A stretch of DNA of 38,949 nucleotides from Clostridia bacterium. Lineage in GTDB: Bacteria; Bacillota; Clostridia; Oscillospirales; Acutalibacteraceae. Below, piece by piece: positions 23,667 to 31,434 of this stretch. The position numbers were made by a program, and so were the translations under genes. Numbering within the stretch: position 1 is the first letter of the stretch; the number at the start of each line of letters is the position of its first letter. The DNA lies in assembly GCA_024404115.1 (NCBI GenBank), contig JAKSQM010000014.1:1-38949 (forward strand), given 5' to 3'. The notes beneath the pieces were generated by a model that searched no databases, was not told the DNA's origin, and was given only the letters and a program-made list of their open reading frames with translations.

Positions 23667-24471
23667 TAAAATTGCAGACGAACTTTTTCAGCGCAGAGAT
23701 GAATATTTCACCGCAAAAAAGAAGAGAAATTCCATAATTAAAAAGGCAGTTGTCAGCACAGCCTGCGTTGCTGTTGTGGCAATCGGTGCATTTACAGTTT
23801 TTAAATCGGGAGTGTTCAATCAGAATCCACCGCAGGAAAAAATTCCCGAAACAACAACCACAACCACTACAGCTTCAGCTGAAAACGAGTATGCTGATGC
23901 TATCTATGAAAGCGGAAATCAAAATGACAGCTCAACCACATCTAAGGAAGCTGAATCAAAAAAAGATACCGTAACAACCGTTGCCGTTGAAGCAACAACA
24001 AAGAAAAATTATAAAAAGAATGATGTTATCACAAATTTTACAGAGGGTAGTTACTCAATGCCCTGCTATGTTGCACCAAAGAACGGCACATTCTTTTTCT
24101 CACTGCCTGTTCAGTATGCCGTTAATAAATACGGCAACAGCAAGAAATATCTTGTTCGTGTTGATATTTTCAAGGACGAATGGATTGTAAGTGCAAAAGA
24201 GCGTAATGCAGAATACAGCAGACTTATGAAAGCAGGCTGTGATATTAAAAAATACAATGTGTGGACATATGAGGGTGCTGATGCAAAGAAAGTTTATTAC
24301 ACACAGGTTGCAGGAATTTTTACCCTTGAGCAATTAGAAACATTGTTCACAGGCAGAGAATACGGCTATTTCTTTGAATTTCTTTCAAACGGCGATTCAA
24401 GCCCCGTTGAAACGGATGATGTAGTAGATGGTTCTGTATTTTACGGTAAGTCAGATGCAGTATATAATTGA
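23653..24471 (+). CDS. Single-pass membrane protein, candidate anti-sigma factor
   Basis: 272 residues. A short cytoplasmic N-terminus (MKNYDKIADELFQRRDEYF..., about 28 residues) precedes one membrane segment (about 29-49), a Thr/Ser-rich linker (about 60-115) and an extracellular domain (about 125-272) of no recognised family. No zinc-type HxxxCxxC anti-sigma motif is present. The assignment rests on context: the gene overlaps the sigma gene, and one-pass proteins with short cytoplasmic tails often bind ECF sigma factors. The linker suggests a wall-spanning sensor. Function unproven. Confidence 0.6.
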   Translation: MKNYDKIADELFQRRDEYFTAKKKRNSIIKKAVVSTACVAVVAIGAFTVFKSGVFNQNPPQEKIPETTTTTTTASAENEYADAIYESGNQNDSSTTSKEAESKKDTVTTVAVEATTKKNYKKNDVITNFTEGSYSMPCYVAPKNGTFFFSLPVQYAVNKYGNSKKYLVRVDIFKDEWIVSAKERNAEYSRLMKAGCDIKKYNVWTYEGADAKKVYYTQVAGIFTLEQLETLFTGREYGYFFEFLSNGDSSPVETDDVVDGSVFYGKSDAVYN

Positions 24472-24479
24472 GGTGCTAT

Positions 24480-24887
24480 ATGAAAAAGAGCTTGTGTATT
24501 TTAATCGTAATTGTTGTTATGCTGACCCTTTTTGCCTGTAAACAGCAAGAAAAAGTAGCTGTCGAAACACCTGTTTCTATAAGCGAAAAAAGCGAAGCCA
24601 AAACAACAGAAAATACCGCAACCGAGCCGACAATAACATACGCTGATTATTTTCAGGAAAAAGTATGCAAAATCAAAGAAATAAACGGCACAATTATTTC
24701 ACTTGTGGAGTATGACATTGAAACCCGCACCGAAACAAAGAACTTCCTCAGTGCAGATTGCAGTGAAAACGAAAATATTATTCCCAAAGCATTTCAAAGA
24801 GAAGATATTGTTTTGGTGAGATATAGAGTTATTGAGAATACTTACTCTACAAATATAAAGCTTGAAAGCATCCAATCAGTTGAATAA
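24480..24887 (+). CDS. Small lipoprotein, third gene of the sigma operon
   Basis: 135 residues from an ATG at 24480 (ribosome site GAGGTG); an in-frame TTG four codons earlier is less likely. The N-terminus MKKSLCILIVIVVMLTLFAC carries a lipobox (LFAC) with Cys20, so it should be lipidated and held on the outer membrane face. The mature part has a Thr/Glu-rich stretch (about 30-55), then a small domain with no recognised family. It lies eight bases after the previous stop, so all three genes form one unit. Confidence 0.78.
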   Translation: MKKSLCILIVIVVMLTLFACKQQEKVAVETPVSISEKSEAKTTENTATEPTITYADYFQEKVCKIKEINGTIISLVEYDIETRTETKNFLSADCSENENIIPKAFQREDIVLVRYRVIENTYSTNIKLESIQSVE

Positions 24888-24891
24888 TTAA

Positions 24892-24923
24892 AAAACAGCT
24901 CTCTGTAAAAGGGGAGCTGTTTT
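24892..24923 (+). terminator. Possible terminator of the sigma operon
   Basis: AAAACAGCTC (24892-24901) pairs with GAGCTGTTTT (24914-24923). The U-tract is short. A second hairpin, CCCCCT/AGGGGG (24928-24944), follows directly and looks like repeat-derived material. Confidence 0.5.
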
Positions 24924-25005
24924 GTTGCCCCCTGACAGAGGGGGAGAGATAGAAAGTAGATAATAGATAACACATAATAGATAATAATTGAAAAAGGCAG
25001 TACAT

Positions 25006-25031
25006 CGTAGGGGAAGGGCTTGCTCTTCCCG
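25006..25031 (+). repeat. REP-like hairpin (GTAG foot), type GGAAG
   Basis: CGTAG followed by GGGAAGGGCTTGCTCTTCCC. It is an outlying copy of the family clustered around the transposase. It lies 35 bp left of MITE-like copy 2. The whole 24888-25291 gap is repeats and terminators with no gene. Confidence 0.8.
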
Positions 25032-25065
25032 AAAAAAATAAGAAAATATCGCACAAATCCAACAG

Positions 25066-25240
25066 AAACGCACAATAAAAACGGCTCCCTTGTGTAAAGG
25101 AAGCTGGATTTTTGCCGTGCAAAAAGACTGAGGGATTGTCTGTTAAAATTCAAATATGAGCTAAATATAAAACGAACAATCCTCCCGACTCACTGTGTGA
25201 GCCACCCTCTTTTACACAAGGAGGGCAGATGTTGCCGTCA
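25066..25240. repeat. MITE-like nested palindromic repeat, copy 2
   Basis: Homologous along its full length to 8-178, including the flank AACGCACAATAAA, the outer arms CCCTTGTGTAAAGG / CTTTTACACAAGG and the right end TTGCCGTCA. It has several substitutions and small indels relative to copy 1, so it is not a recent identical duplicate. Confidence 0.78.
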
Positions 25241-25247
25241 TAATCAA

Positions 25248-25280
25248 AACAAAAAGCCTGCCGCTCAACTGCGACAGGCT
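25248..25280 (-). terminator. Intrinsic terminator of the DUF1015 gene
   Basis: AGCCTGCCGC (25255-25264) pairs with GCGACAGGCT (25271-25280) with one mismatch; leftward it is followed by TTTTTGTTTTG. Confidence 0.85.
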
Positions 25281-25291
25281 GATTTTTATTA

Positions 25292-26539
25292 TTATGAAAG
25301 CTTATGAATGAAAAGTCCGCTGAGGAGCTTTGGCTCAAACCATGTTGATTTTGGAGGCATAATCTGACCTGCGTCAGCAATATCCATAAGATCCTCAAGT
25401 GTTGTGGGATACATTGAAAATGCAATCTTCATGTCAGTGTTTACTCTGCGCTCAAGCTCGTTAAGACCTCTGATACCGCCGATAAAGTCGATTCTCTTAT
25501 CAGTTCTGGGGTCGTCAATGCCAAAAATTGGGGAGATTGCGTTATTCTGAAGAATTGAAACATCAAGTCTTTCAACAGGGTCTGTGTTGTCAAATGTTCC
25601 CTCTTTAGCTGTTACCTTGTACCACATACCGTCAAGAAGCATACCGAATGTGTGCTTTGCTTCGGGCTTGTAAGCGTCTTTGCCAGCTTCTTCAATGTCG
25701 AATTTCTCGCTCATCTTTGCCATGAATTCATCCTTTGAGTAGCCGTTAAGGTCTTTGATAACTCTGTTGTAATCCATGATTTCAAGCTCGTCCTCGGGGA
25801 AGAGAACTGCAAGGAAGAAGTTAAACTCCTCGTTACCTGTGTAGTCGGGGAACTGCTCACGGCGTTTAAGACCAACCTTAACAGCAGATGCTGCTCTGTG
25901 ATGACCGTCTGCAATATAAAGATAATCAACACCTGCAAATTTCTCTGTAATAAGAGCGATTGTTTCAGCGTCATCAATTACCCAAACTGTGTTTGCAATG
26001 CCGTCCTCTGTTACAAAATCATAAACAGGCTCGTGGCTCTCTTTCCATGCGTTTACAGTTGCGCTGATGCTGTCATTTTTCTTATATGTAAGGAAGATAG
26101 GACCTGTGTTAGCGTCGCAGTAGTCAACATGGTTGATTCTGTCTGCTTCTTTGTCTGCACGGGTAAGCTCATGCTTCTTGATGATGTTGTTAATGTAATC
26201 GTCAATAGCTGTGCAGCCAACAAGACCTGTCTGGCTTCTGCCGTTCATAATCTGACGGTAGATGTAAATGCAAGGTGTTTCGTCCTGCTTTGCAACGCCG
26301 TCTTTAACAAGCTTTTCAAGATTTTCCTTAGCCTTGAGGTAAATTGATTCTGTGTAGATATTCTCAGGGATTGGGTCAAAATCAATCTCAGCCTTATCAA
26401 CATGAAGGAATGAATAGGGCTTGCCCTTAACCATTTCCTTAGCCTCTTCGCTGTTCATTACGTCATAGGGAAGCGCCGCAATTTCAGATGCCATATCGGC
26501 AACAGGTCTGATTGCGTTGAACGCTTTAAAAATTGCCAT
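25292..26539 (-). CDS. DUF1015 family protein
   Basis: 415 residues of the DUF1015 family, cytoplasmic, common in anaerobes. Recognised by the N-terminal FKAFNAIRPVADMASEIAALPYDVMNSEEA, the YIYRQIMNGRSQTGLVGC segment, the IADGHHRAASAVKVG motif and a C-terminal MPPKSTWFEPKLLSGLFIH. The family is often found near serine or amino-acid metabolism genes, but its biochemical role is not established and no such neighbour is present here. It is monocistronic, with its own promoter and terminator. Confidence 0.9.
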   Translation of the reverse strand: MAIFKAFNAIRPVADMASEIAALPYDVMNSEEAKEMVKGKPYSFLHVDKAEIDFDPIPENIYTESIYLKAKENLEKLVKDGVAKQDETPCIYIYRQIMNGRSQTGLVGCTAIDDYINNIIKKHELTRADKEADRINHVDYCDANTGPIFLTYKKNDSISATVNAWKESHEPVYDFVTEDGIANTVWVIDDAETIALITEKFAGVDYLYIADGHHRAASAVKVGLKRREQFPDYTGNEEFNFFLAVLFPEDELEIMDYNRVIKDLNGYSKDEFMAKMSEKFDIEEAGKDAYKPEAKHTFGMLLDGMWYKVTAKEGTFDNTDPVERLDVSILQNNAISPIFGIDDPRTDKRIDFIGGIRGLNELERRVNTDMKIAFSMYPTTLEDLMDIADAGQIMPPKSTWFEPKLLSGLFIHKLS

Positions 26540-26584
26540 TGTATAAAACTCCTTTTATAAAAATTATAAAATATAACATTTCAC

Positions 26585-26613
26585 ATTTTACATTATGTTG
26601 TATTAAAAGTCAA
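26585..26613 (-). promoter_or_regulatory. Promoter of the DUF1015 gene
   Basis: Minus-strand TTGACT (26608-26613), 17-bp spacer, TAAAAT (26585-26590). The -35 hexamer abuts the terminator of the upstream XRE gene. Confidence 0.7.
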
Positions 26614-26642
26614 CAAAAAAGAGCTTAAAAAACTTTAAGCTC
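26614..26642 (-). terminator. Intrinsic terminator of the XRE regulator gene
   Basis: GAGCTTAAA (26621-26629) pairs with TTTAAGCTC (26634-26642), a perfect 9-bp stem, followed leftward by TTTTTTG. Confidence 0.85.
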
Positions 26643-26666
26643 CGCAAATTTGTTTTGTTTTTTGAA

Positions 26667-26921
26667 TTATGCCTTTTCCTCGATGCCAAGAAGCCAGTTA
26701 ACGGATACGCCTAAAACCTCAGCAAGTGCCTTCAGCTCGTAATCGGAAACGCCCCTTATCTGTCCCTCAAGTTTGGAAAGTCCCGATGCATTGAGGTCAA
26801 TTCCTCTGACCTGAAGCTGAGCAAGAAGATCCTTCTGCTTCATACCAATATTTTTTCTCTGCTGCTCAACCTTAGCACCAATGATGTTTTTTGATCCAAG
26901 TTTTTGCTCTCTTGTTCTCAT
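26667..26921 (-). CDS. XRE-family helix-turn-helix regulator
   Basis: 84-residue single-domain DNA-binding protein. The HTH_3 fold covers about residues 14-78: GAKVEQQRKNIGMKQKDLLAQLQVRGIDLNASGLSKLEGQIRGVSDYELKALAEVLGVSVNWLLG. The VRGIDLNASGLSKLEGQ stretch is the recognition helix region. No sensor domain, so it probably acts as a simple dimeric repressor or stabiliser. It is divergent from pncB, and dyad symmetry exists in the shared 303-bp gap. Confidence 0.87.
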   Translation of the reverse strand: MRTREQKLGSKNIIGAKVEQQRKNIGMKQKDLLAQLQVRGIDLNASGLSKLEGQIRGVSDYELKALAEVLGVSVNWLLGIEEKA

Positions 26922-26948
26922 GGTTACACCTACCTTCTATTTTTAGTG

Positions 26949-26964
26949 CTCAGCATCCGCTGAG
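26949..26964 (-). other. Small hairpin in the XRE gene leader
   Basis: CTCAGC (26949-26954), loop ATCC, GCTGAG (26959-26964). It lies between the predicted -10 (TATAAT on the minus strand at 26980-26985, extended by TGT) and the start codon, so it is in the 5' leader. It has no T-run. Confidence 0.45.
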
Positions 26965-27093
26965 TGAAAATCTGTTAAGATTATAACACACTTTTTTCCA
27001 AAAAAATAGTCATATTTGGAAAAAAAGACTAAATTTTTTAAAAAATCGTTAATTTTTATTACGGATTTTGTAAATTTGTCTGTTAAATCACAC

Positions 27094-27131
27094 TTTAGTG
27101 ATTTAGTATAATAAAAAAACAAATCACTAAA
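27094..27131. promoter_or_regulatory. Inverted repeat around a -10 element, XRE/pncB gap
   Basis: TTTAGTGATTT (27094-27104) and AAATCACTAAA (27121-27131) form an exact 11-bp inverted repeat with a 16-bp spacer containing TATAAT (27107-27112). Another half-site, AAATCAC, lies at 27085-27091. It could be an operator for the divergent XRE protein. The rest of the 26922-27224 gap is AT-rich with no gene. Confidence 0.5.
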
Positions 27132-27160
27132 AATGACTATTATATAATGTTCGCTGGATG

Positions 27161-27189
27161 TTGAAAAATTCGATTTCTTATGATATAAT
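27161..27189 (+). promoter_or_regulatory. pncB promoter
   Basis: TTGAAA (27161-27166), 17-bp spacer, TATAAT (27184-27189), 36 bp before the start codon. Confidence 0.82.
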
Positions 27190-27224
27190 ACACCTTAATT
27201 TATAAAACAAGGCGTGGTGTTATT

Positions 27225-28676
27225 ATGACAGACAATCTTAAAAACCGCAATCTTACAATGCTCACAGACTTCTACGAAATAACCATGGCAAACGGATATT
27301 TCAAAAACGGACTTGGCGATCGAATCACACAGTTTGATATGTTTTTCAGAGATGTTCCAGATAAGGGCGGCTTCGCAATTATGGCAGGCGTTGAACAGCT
27401 CGTGAAATATCTCGATGACCTCTATTTTGATGAAGAAGATATTGAATATCTCCGTGGCAGAGGCTTCTGTGAAGAATTTCTTGATTATCTCCGCAATTTT
27501 GAATTTAAGTGTGATGTGTGGTGCGTTCCAGAGGGCACGCCCATTTTCCCGTATGAGCCGATTGTAACTGTCAGAGGCCCAGCCATTCAGGCGCAGTTTA
27601 TTGAAACAATGGTGCTTATCACAATCAATCATCAGAGCCTTGTTGCAACCAAAGCCAACAGAATCGTCCGTGCCGCCAAGGGCAGGGGAGTTATGGAGTT
27701 TGGCTCCCGCCGTTCACAGGGTTATGACGGTGCAATCTATGGCGCAAGAGCTGCATATATCGGCGGTTGTATGGGCACAGCCTGCACAATTTCTGACAGA
27801 GAATTTGGCGTAAAAGCAGTTGGCACAATGGCACACAGCTGGGTTCAGCTTTTTGATAATGAGCTTGAAGCGTTCTGCGCATACGCAAGGGAATATCCTG
27901 ATAAATGCACACTTCTTGTTGACACATATAATGTTTTGAAGTCAGGCATTCCCAACGCAATTGAAGCGTTTAAAAGAGAAGTTCTTCCCCGTGGATTCAG
28001 ACCGCAGGGCATCAGAATTGACAGTGGCGATATAACATACCTTACTATAAAGGCAAGAAAAATGCTTGATGAAGCAGGCTTCCCCGATTGTGCAATTGTT
28101 GCATCAAATTCACTTGACGAGTATGTTATCAGAGATATGCTTCATCAGGGCGCACAGATTGATTCATTCGGCGTTGGTGAAAGACTTATAACCGCATCAA
28201 GCGCACCTGTTTTTGGCGGAGTTTATAAGCTCTGTGCCGTTGAGAATGAGCAGGGCGAAATGATGCCGAGAATTAAAATCAGTGAAAATGTAGCCAAGGT
28301 AACAATCCCGGGCTGCAAAAAGCTCTGGAGATTTTATGATAACGAAACAGGCAAGTGCTTCGCCGACCTTATCACTCTTGATGACGAGGTTGTTGACGAT
28401 TCACAGCCATATGAGCTTTTCGACCGTGATTTCACATGGAAGCGTAAGATTGTAGAGAATTACACCGCCCGTCCGCTTCTCATTCAGCTTTTTGATAAAG
28501 GCAAATGCGTTTATGACTTCCCCGCACTTGAGGATATTAAAAAGTATTGTAAAGAGCAGATTGACACCCTTTGGGACGAAGTTCTCCGCTTTGAGAATCC
28601 CCATAATTATTATGTTGACCTTTCACAGAAATTGTGGGATTTAAAAGATACCCTCCTCAAACAGCATAAAGCATAA
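27225..28676 (+). CDS. pncB: Nicotinate phosphoribosyltransferase
   Basis: 483-residue enzyme of NAD salvage that converts nicotinate and PRPP to nicotinate mononucleotide, usually with ATP hydrolysis. Signature segments in order: LTDFYEITMANGYF at the N-terminus, FGSRRSQGYDGAIYGARAAYIGG, VKAVGTMAHSWVQLF (with the His that is phosphorylated in the family), LVDTYNVLKSGIPNAI and GIRIDSGDITYL. Normal length for the longer clostridial type. It is monocistronic between a strong promoter and terminator. An XRE regulator is divergent; no other NAD genes are nearby. Confidence 0.95.
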   Translation: MTDNLKNRNLTMLTDFYEITMANGYFKNGLGDRITQFDMFFRDVPDKGGFAIMAGVEQLVKYLDDLYFDEEDIEYLRGRGFCEEFLDYLRNFEFKCDVWCVPEGTPIFPYEPIVTVRGPAIQAQFIETMVLITINHQSLVATKANRIVRAAKGRGVMEFGSRRSQGYDGAIYGARAAYIGGCMGTACTISDREFGVKAVGTMAHSWVQLFDNELEAFCAYAREYPDKCTLLVDTYNVLKSGIPNAIEAFKREVLPRGFRPQGIRIDSGDITYLTIKARKMLDEAGFPDCAIVASNSLDEYVIRDMLHQGAQIDSFGVGERLITASSAPVFGGVYKLCAVENEQGEMMPRIKISENVAKVTIPGCKKLWRFYDNETGKCFADLITLDDEVVDDSQPYELFDRDFTWKRKIVENYTARPLLIQLFDKGKCVYDFPALEDIKKYCKEQIDTLWDEVLRFENPHNYYVDLSQKLWDLKDTLLKQHKA

Positions 28677-28682
28677 TGTAAT

Positions 28683-28720
28683 AAAACGAACCGCAATCCA
28701 AAAGAGAGCGGTTCGTTTTT
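28683..28720 (+). terminator. pncB terminator
   Basis: AAAACGAACCGC (28683-28694) pairs with GCGGTTCGTTTT (28708-28719), followed by T residues. Confidence 0.88.
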
Positions 28721-28748
28721 ATTATTGACTTGCGTAAACATAATATAA

Positions 28749-28782
28749 ACAAAACACCTCGGGACGACAAACCCGAGGTGTT
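28749..28782 (-). terminator. Terminator of the small SOS-type gene
   Basis: AACACCTCGGG (28753-28763) pairs perfectly with CCCGAGGTGTT (28772-28782); leftward it is followed by TTTTGTTTATATT. It lies 40 bp past the stop codon. Confidence 0.82.
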
Positions 28783-28821
28783 CTGTGTTATGGGAAACCG
28801 ACTAAGTCGGCGGAGTGGGCA

Positions 28822-29064
28822 TTATGCAGATTTAATCAACCTGACACTTTTTTCTTTCTGCTGGGGAACTGCGTGCAGATGAGCCTTTTTTGCCGCTTTC
28901 TTTTTTATATAACGGCGGCGTCTGTATCTCTTGTATGCGTTGCCCAGAGCGAAAAGAACTTTGTCCTCAAAATCAATAACTTTATCTTCATTTATAAAAC
29001 CAAAAATAAGAACTGCTGCTGCGATAATATCAAAAATTGTGGCTGCTACCATTGCTCCTGTCAT
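28822..29064 (-). CDS. Small basic membrane protein, candidate SOS-induced
   Basis: 80 residues with no recognised family. Residues about 4-24 (AMVAATIFDIIAAAVLIFGFI) form one membrane segment. A short amphipathic stretch and a very basic tail follow (KRYRRRRYIKKKAAKKAH). The ATG at 29064 has GAGG nine bases upstream. Upstream lies a near-perfect sigmaA promoter flanked by two LexA-like boxes, and a terminator follows, so it is an isolated transcript expected to be repressed by LexA. Small one-pass SOS proteins in other bacteria include division inhibitors (YneA, SidA) and membrane toxins (TisB). This one lacks the LysM domain of YneA. Division inhibition is only a hypothesis. Confidence 0.72.
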   Translation of the reverse strand: MTGAMVAATIFDIIAAAVLIFGFINEDKVIDFEDKVLFALGNAYKRYRRRRYIKKKAAKKAHLHAVPQQKEKSVRLIKSA

Positions 29065-29100
29065 GTTAATCGTCCTCTTTCGTTAGCTGTATTTTTGTGT

Positions 29101-29113
29101 GGAACATTTGTTC
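29101..29113. promoter_or_regulatory. LexA-like operator, downstream box
   Basis: GGAAC-ATTT-GTTC; the inner GAAC-N4-GTTC is a perfect dyad (29102-29113). On the minus strand it reads GAACAAATGTTC and lies just after the predicted transcription start near 29119. It shares the GAACAAATGT core with the recA box. Confidence 0.72.
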
Positions 29114-29125
29114 TTTACAAGTCAT

Positions 29126-29153
29126 ATTATATCACTTTTTATGGATTTGTCAA
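29126..29153 (-). promoter_or_regulatory. Consensus sigmaA promoter of the small membrane protein
   Basis: Minus-strand TTGACA (29148-29153), 16-bp spacer, TATAAT (29126-29131): both hexamers match the consensus exactly. So strong a promoter would be costly unless repressed. Confidence 0.85.
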
Positions 29154-29165
29154 GACAAATGTTCG
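29154..29165. promoter_or_regulatory. LexA-like operator, upstream box
   Basis: GACAAATGTTCG; on the minus strand CGAAC-ATTT-GTC, immediately upstream of the -35 hexamer. One half-site is perfect, the other imperfect. With the box at 29101 it brackets the promoter. Confidence 0.58.
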
Positions 29166-29213
29166 ATAAAATACCGCTGTGCAGTCCTATTTATGGTACT
29201 CTACTACCGATTT

Positions 29214-30200
29214 TTAAGGATTTTTTATAAAAACTTCGTTTTCGAGCGTTCTTTTGTTCGAGTAGTCGCTGATGTTTTTCAAAGTAACCGCCGCAATTTT
29301 TTGCAAAGCCTCTTTGGTGAGAAATCCCTGATGGGATGTAACAATCACATTGGGCATTGAAATCAGCTGAACGAGGAGCCTGTCCTTGTTGGTGGTGTCA
29401 GAGAAATCCTCGTGAAAAATCTCCGTTTCCTCCTCGTAAACATCAAGGCACGCACCGCCGATTTTTTCGTTTGTGATGCCACGAAGCAGAGCCGACGAAT
29501 CAATCAGCGAGCCACGGGAAGTGTTCACAATGAAAACTCCGCTTTTCATTTTTGCAATGCTCAGGTCGTTGATAATGTGGTAAGTGTCTTTGGTAAGAGG
29601 GCAGTGGAGCGAAATCACATCGCACTCGCTGAAAATCCTGTCAAGGCTCACATACTGCGCCTTGGGGTTGCTCTCAAAAATATCGTAGGCAAAAACATTC
29701 ATGCCGAAGCCTTTGCAGATGTCAATGAAAGCTGAGCCGATGTTGCCCGTGCCGATAACGCCTGCATTTTTGCCGTGGAGGTCAAATCCCGTCAGACCGT
29801 TAAGGCTGAAATTGTAGTCCCTCGTGCGCAAAAAAGCCTTGTGAATCCGCCTGTTGAGGGTCAGCAGCATAGCCATAGCGTGCTCCGCCACAGCGTAAGG
29901 GGAGTAAACGGGCACTCTTGCCACCTTGATTTTGCCCTCCGCCGCCTTGAGGTCAACATTGTTGTAGCCTGCACAGCGCATGGCAATCAGCTCCACACCA
30001 AGCTCGTTGAGGGCATCAATCGCTTCTTTGTCGATGTCATCATTGACGAATGCCACCGCCGCCGTGCAGCCCTTTGAAAGAACGGCAGTTTTTTTAGAAA
30101 GTTTCGTTTCAAAATATCTTATTTCGTAGCCGTATTTTTCGTTCTCTTTGTCAAAGAAAATCCTGTCATACGGCTTCGTATCATAAAAACTGATTTTCAT
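29214..30200 (-). CDS. ldhA: D-2-hydroxyacid dehydrogenase, probably D-lactate dehydrogenase
   Basis: 328-residue NAD-dependent oxidoreductase that likely reduces pyruvate to D-lactate in fermentation. It begins MKISFYDTKPYDRIFF as fermentative LdhA enzymes do, then MRCAGYNNVDL, the Rossmann motif GVIGTGNIGSAFI (near 147), HCPLTKDTYHII, NTSRGSLID with the substrate-binding Arg, and TSHQGFLTKEAL with the catalytic His. Normal length. It is a single gene with a short gap to the divergent DUF3592-like gene; no lactate transporter is adjacent. 2-hydroxyisocaproate or other 2-oxoacid specificity cannot be excluded. Confidence 0.9.
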   Translation of the reverse strand: MKISFYDTKPYDRIFFDKENEKYGYEIRYFETKLSKKTAVLSKGCTAAVAFVNDDIDKEAIDALNELGVELIAMRCAGYNNVDLKAAEGKIKVARVPVYSPYAVAEHAMAMLLTLNRRIHKAFLRTRDYNFSLNGLTGFDLHGKNAGVIGTGNIGSAFIDICKGFGMNVFAYDIFESNPKAQYVSLDRIFSECDVISLHCPLTKDTYHIINDLSIAKMKSGVFIVNTSRGSLIDSSALLRGITNEKIGGACLDVYEEETEIFHEDFSDTTNKDRLLVQLISMPNVIVTSHQGFLTKEALQKIAAVTLKNISDYSNKRTLENEVFIKNP

Positions 30201-30347
30201 TTTATCACCGCTAAAAGTATGCCCGAAAATAAATAAAAAATGTATTTTTGTTGCAATCTGTTGAAATCTATGATATATTAACTTATATACAAATTTATCA
30301 TCTTTGTTACTATAATGACAAATATCATTGTTTTGCAGGAGGTCAAT

Positions 30348-31367
30348 ATGAAAATTTTTGATATGATTAAAAAATATGAAAAAGTTCGTTTTGCCGCATC
30401 AATTATTGTTGTGAGCCTGTTTATTTCTATAATTTCGGGCATCATTTTGTTTAAACCTGAAAAGGATATGCCCACTGTCAACGCTACAATCACTTCCATT
30501 GAGGAGAGAGGCACTGGCGATGATGTTGAACATATTGTTACTGTCAGCTACAGAGCAGGCGGCAAAAAGTACGAAACAGAGCTTGGCGCATATGAAACAG
30601 GCTGGAAAGTGGGCGACACAATCGAGTGCAAGTATGACCCCGAAGACCCGTCTGCTATCTCAACTAACTCTGGTAAGCTGATGCCACTTATCGTTTGCCT
30701 TGTTGGTGCTGCGGCTGTGGTTTACGGTGCTGTTAGTCTTAAAAAGAGCATCAAAGAAAAATCATCAGACCTTGCACAGTATGATAAAGTTTCAAACGAG
30801 CAGATTGACACCGCTGTTGCCCAAGAAATCAAAAACAGCAACGAGCCTTTTGAGGATTTTGTTTTCCATTTCACAGGCAAGCTTAATCAGGATTATGTAA
30901 TGAAAAATTCAAACGGTGAGCCTGTTTATGAAGCACTTTGCGCTGGAATCAAACTTGTGCAGGATACCACATTTGAATTTAAAAATCTCATCACTGGCGA
31001 AAGCTCAACAAAGATGATTGGTCATACAGTTACAAAAGGATATGGCGATAATTCTTTCAGTATGGCTGTCAGTTCCGCTTTTAATATCGATGGCAAAAAA
31101 TGCTGGGATGTTCTTGCTTCAATGGGTTACGGCTTCAAAATGACCCTTAACGGAGTGAAAGCGCACTTTGATGTTCACCATATGGGTGTGAATATTGGCT
31201 ACGCAGAGCTTGCAGGCACAGGCGTTATGAAAGAGAAATATAAAGATAATCCCCTTGGCAAAGTTCCCACAAACGGAATTTTCACAGTGAAATGTCCGAA
31301 GTCAGAGATTGAAGCAATGTTCCTTATCTGCTTCTGCCTTTCAAAGACTGAAATTACAGTTAGCTAA
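30348..31367 (+). CDS. DUF3592-like membrane protein
   Basis: 339 residues from the ATG at 30348, preceded by GGAGG (30338-30342); the upstream extension is rejected. Two membrane segments (about 16-38 and 117-137) flank a small extracellular domain (about 40-112) with the DUF3592 pattern (VTVSYRAGGKKYETELGAYETGWKVGDTIECKYDPEDP). After the second segment a cytoplasmic beta-rich domain (about 190-339) has repeated phenylalanine-rich strands and may be tubby/LURP-like, but that is uncertain. Its role is unknown. It is divergent from ldhA. Confidence 0.75.
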   Translation: MKIFDMIKKYEKVRFAASIIVVSLFISIISGIILFKPEKDMPTVNATITSIEERGTGDDVEHIVTVSYRAGGKKYETELGAYETGWKVGDTIECKYDPEDPSAISTNSGKLMPLIVCLVGAAAVVYGAVSLKKSIKEKSSDLAQYDKVSNEQIDTAVAQEIKNSNEPFEDFVFHFTGKLNQDYVMKNSNGEPVYEALCAGIKLVQDTTFEFKNLITGESSTKMIGHTVTKGYGDNSFSMAVSSAFNIDGKKCWDVLASMGYGFKMTLNGVKAHFDVHHMGVNIGYAELAGTGVMKEKYKDNPLGKVPTNGIFTVKCPKSEIEAMFLICFCLSKTEITVS

Positions 31368-31401
31368 AAACGCTGACGATAAAAAATACATAAAAAGAAA
31401 G

Positions 31402-31429
31402 CCCGCCAGAGAAGAAAATCTTTGGCGGG
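31402..31429. terminator. Bidirectional terminator between convergent genes
   Basis: CCCGCCAGAGA (31402-31412) and TCTTTGGCGGG (31419-31429) form an 11-bp stem with one mismatch; T-rich runs lie on both sides. The arms match the hairpin at 7819-7844. Confidence 0.8.
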
Positions 31430-31434
31430 TAATT

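Noticed and set aside
24842-25153. Leftward frames of 61-103 codons in the second repeat gap
   Set aside because: They run across repeats, lack ribosome sites and overlap each other in different frames.
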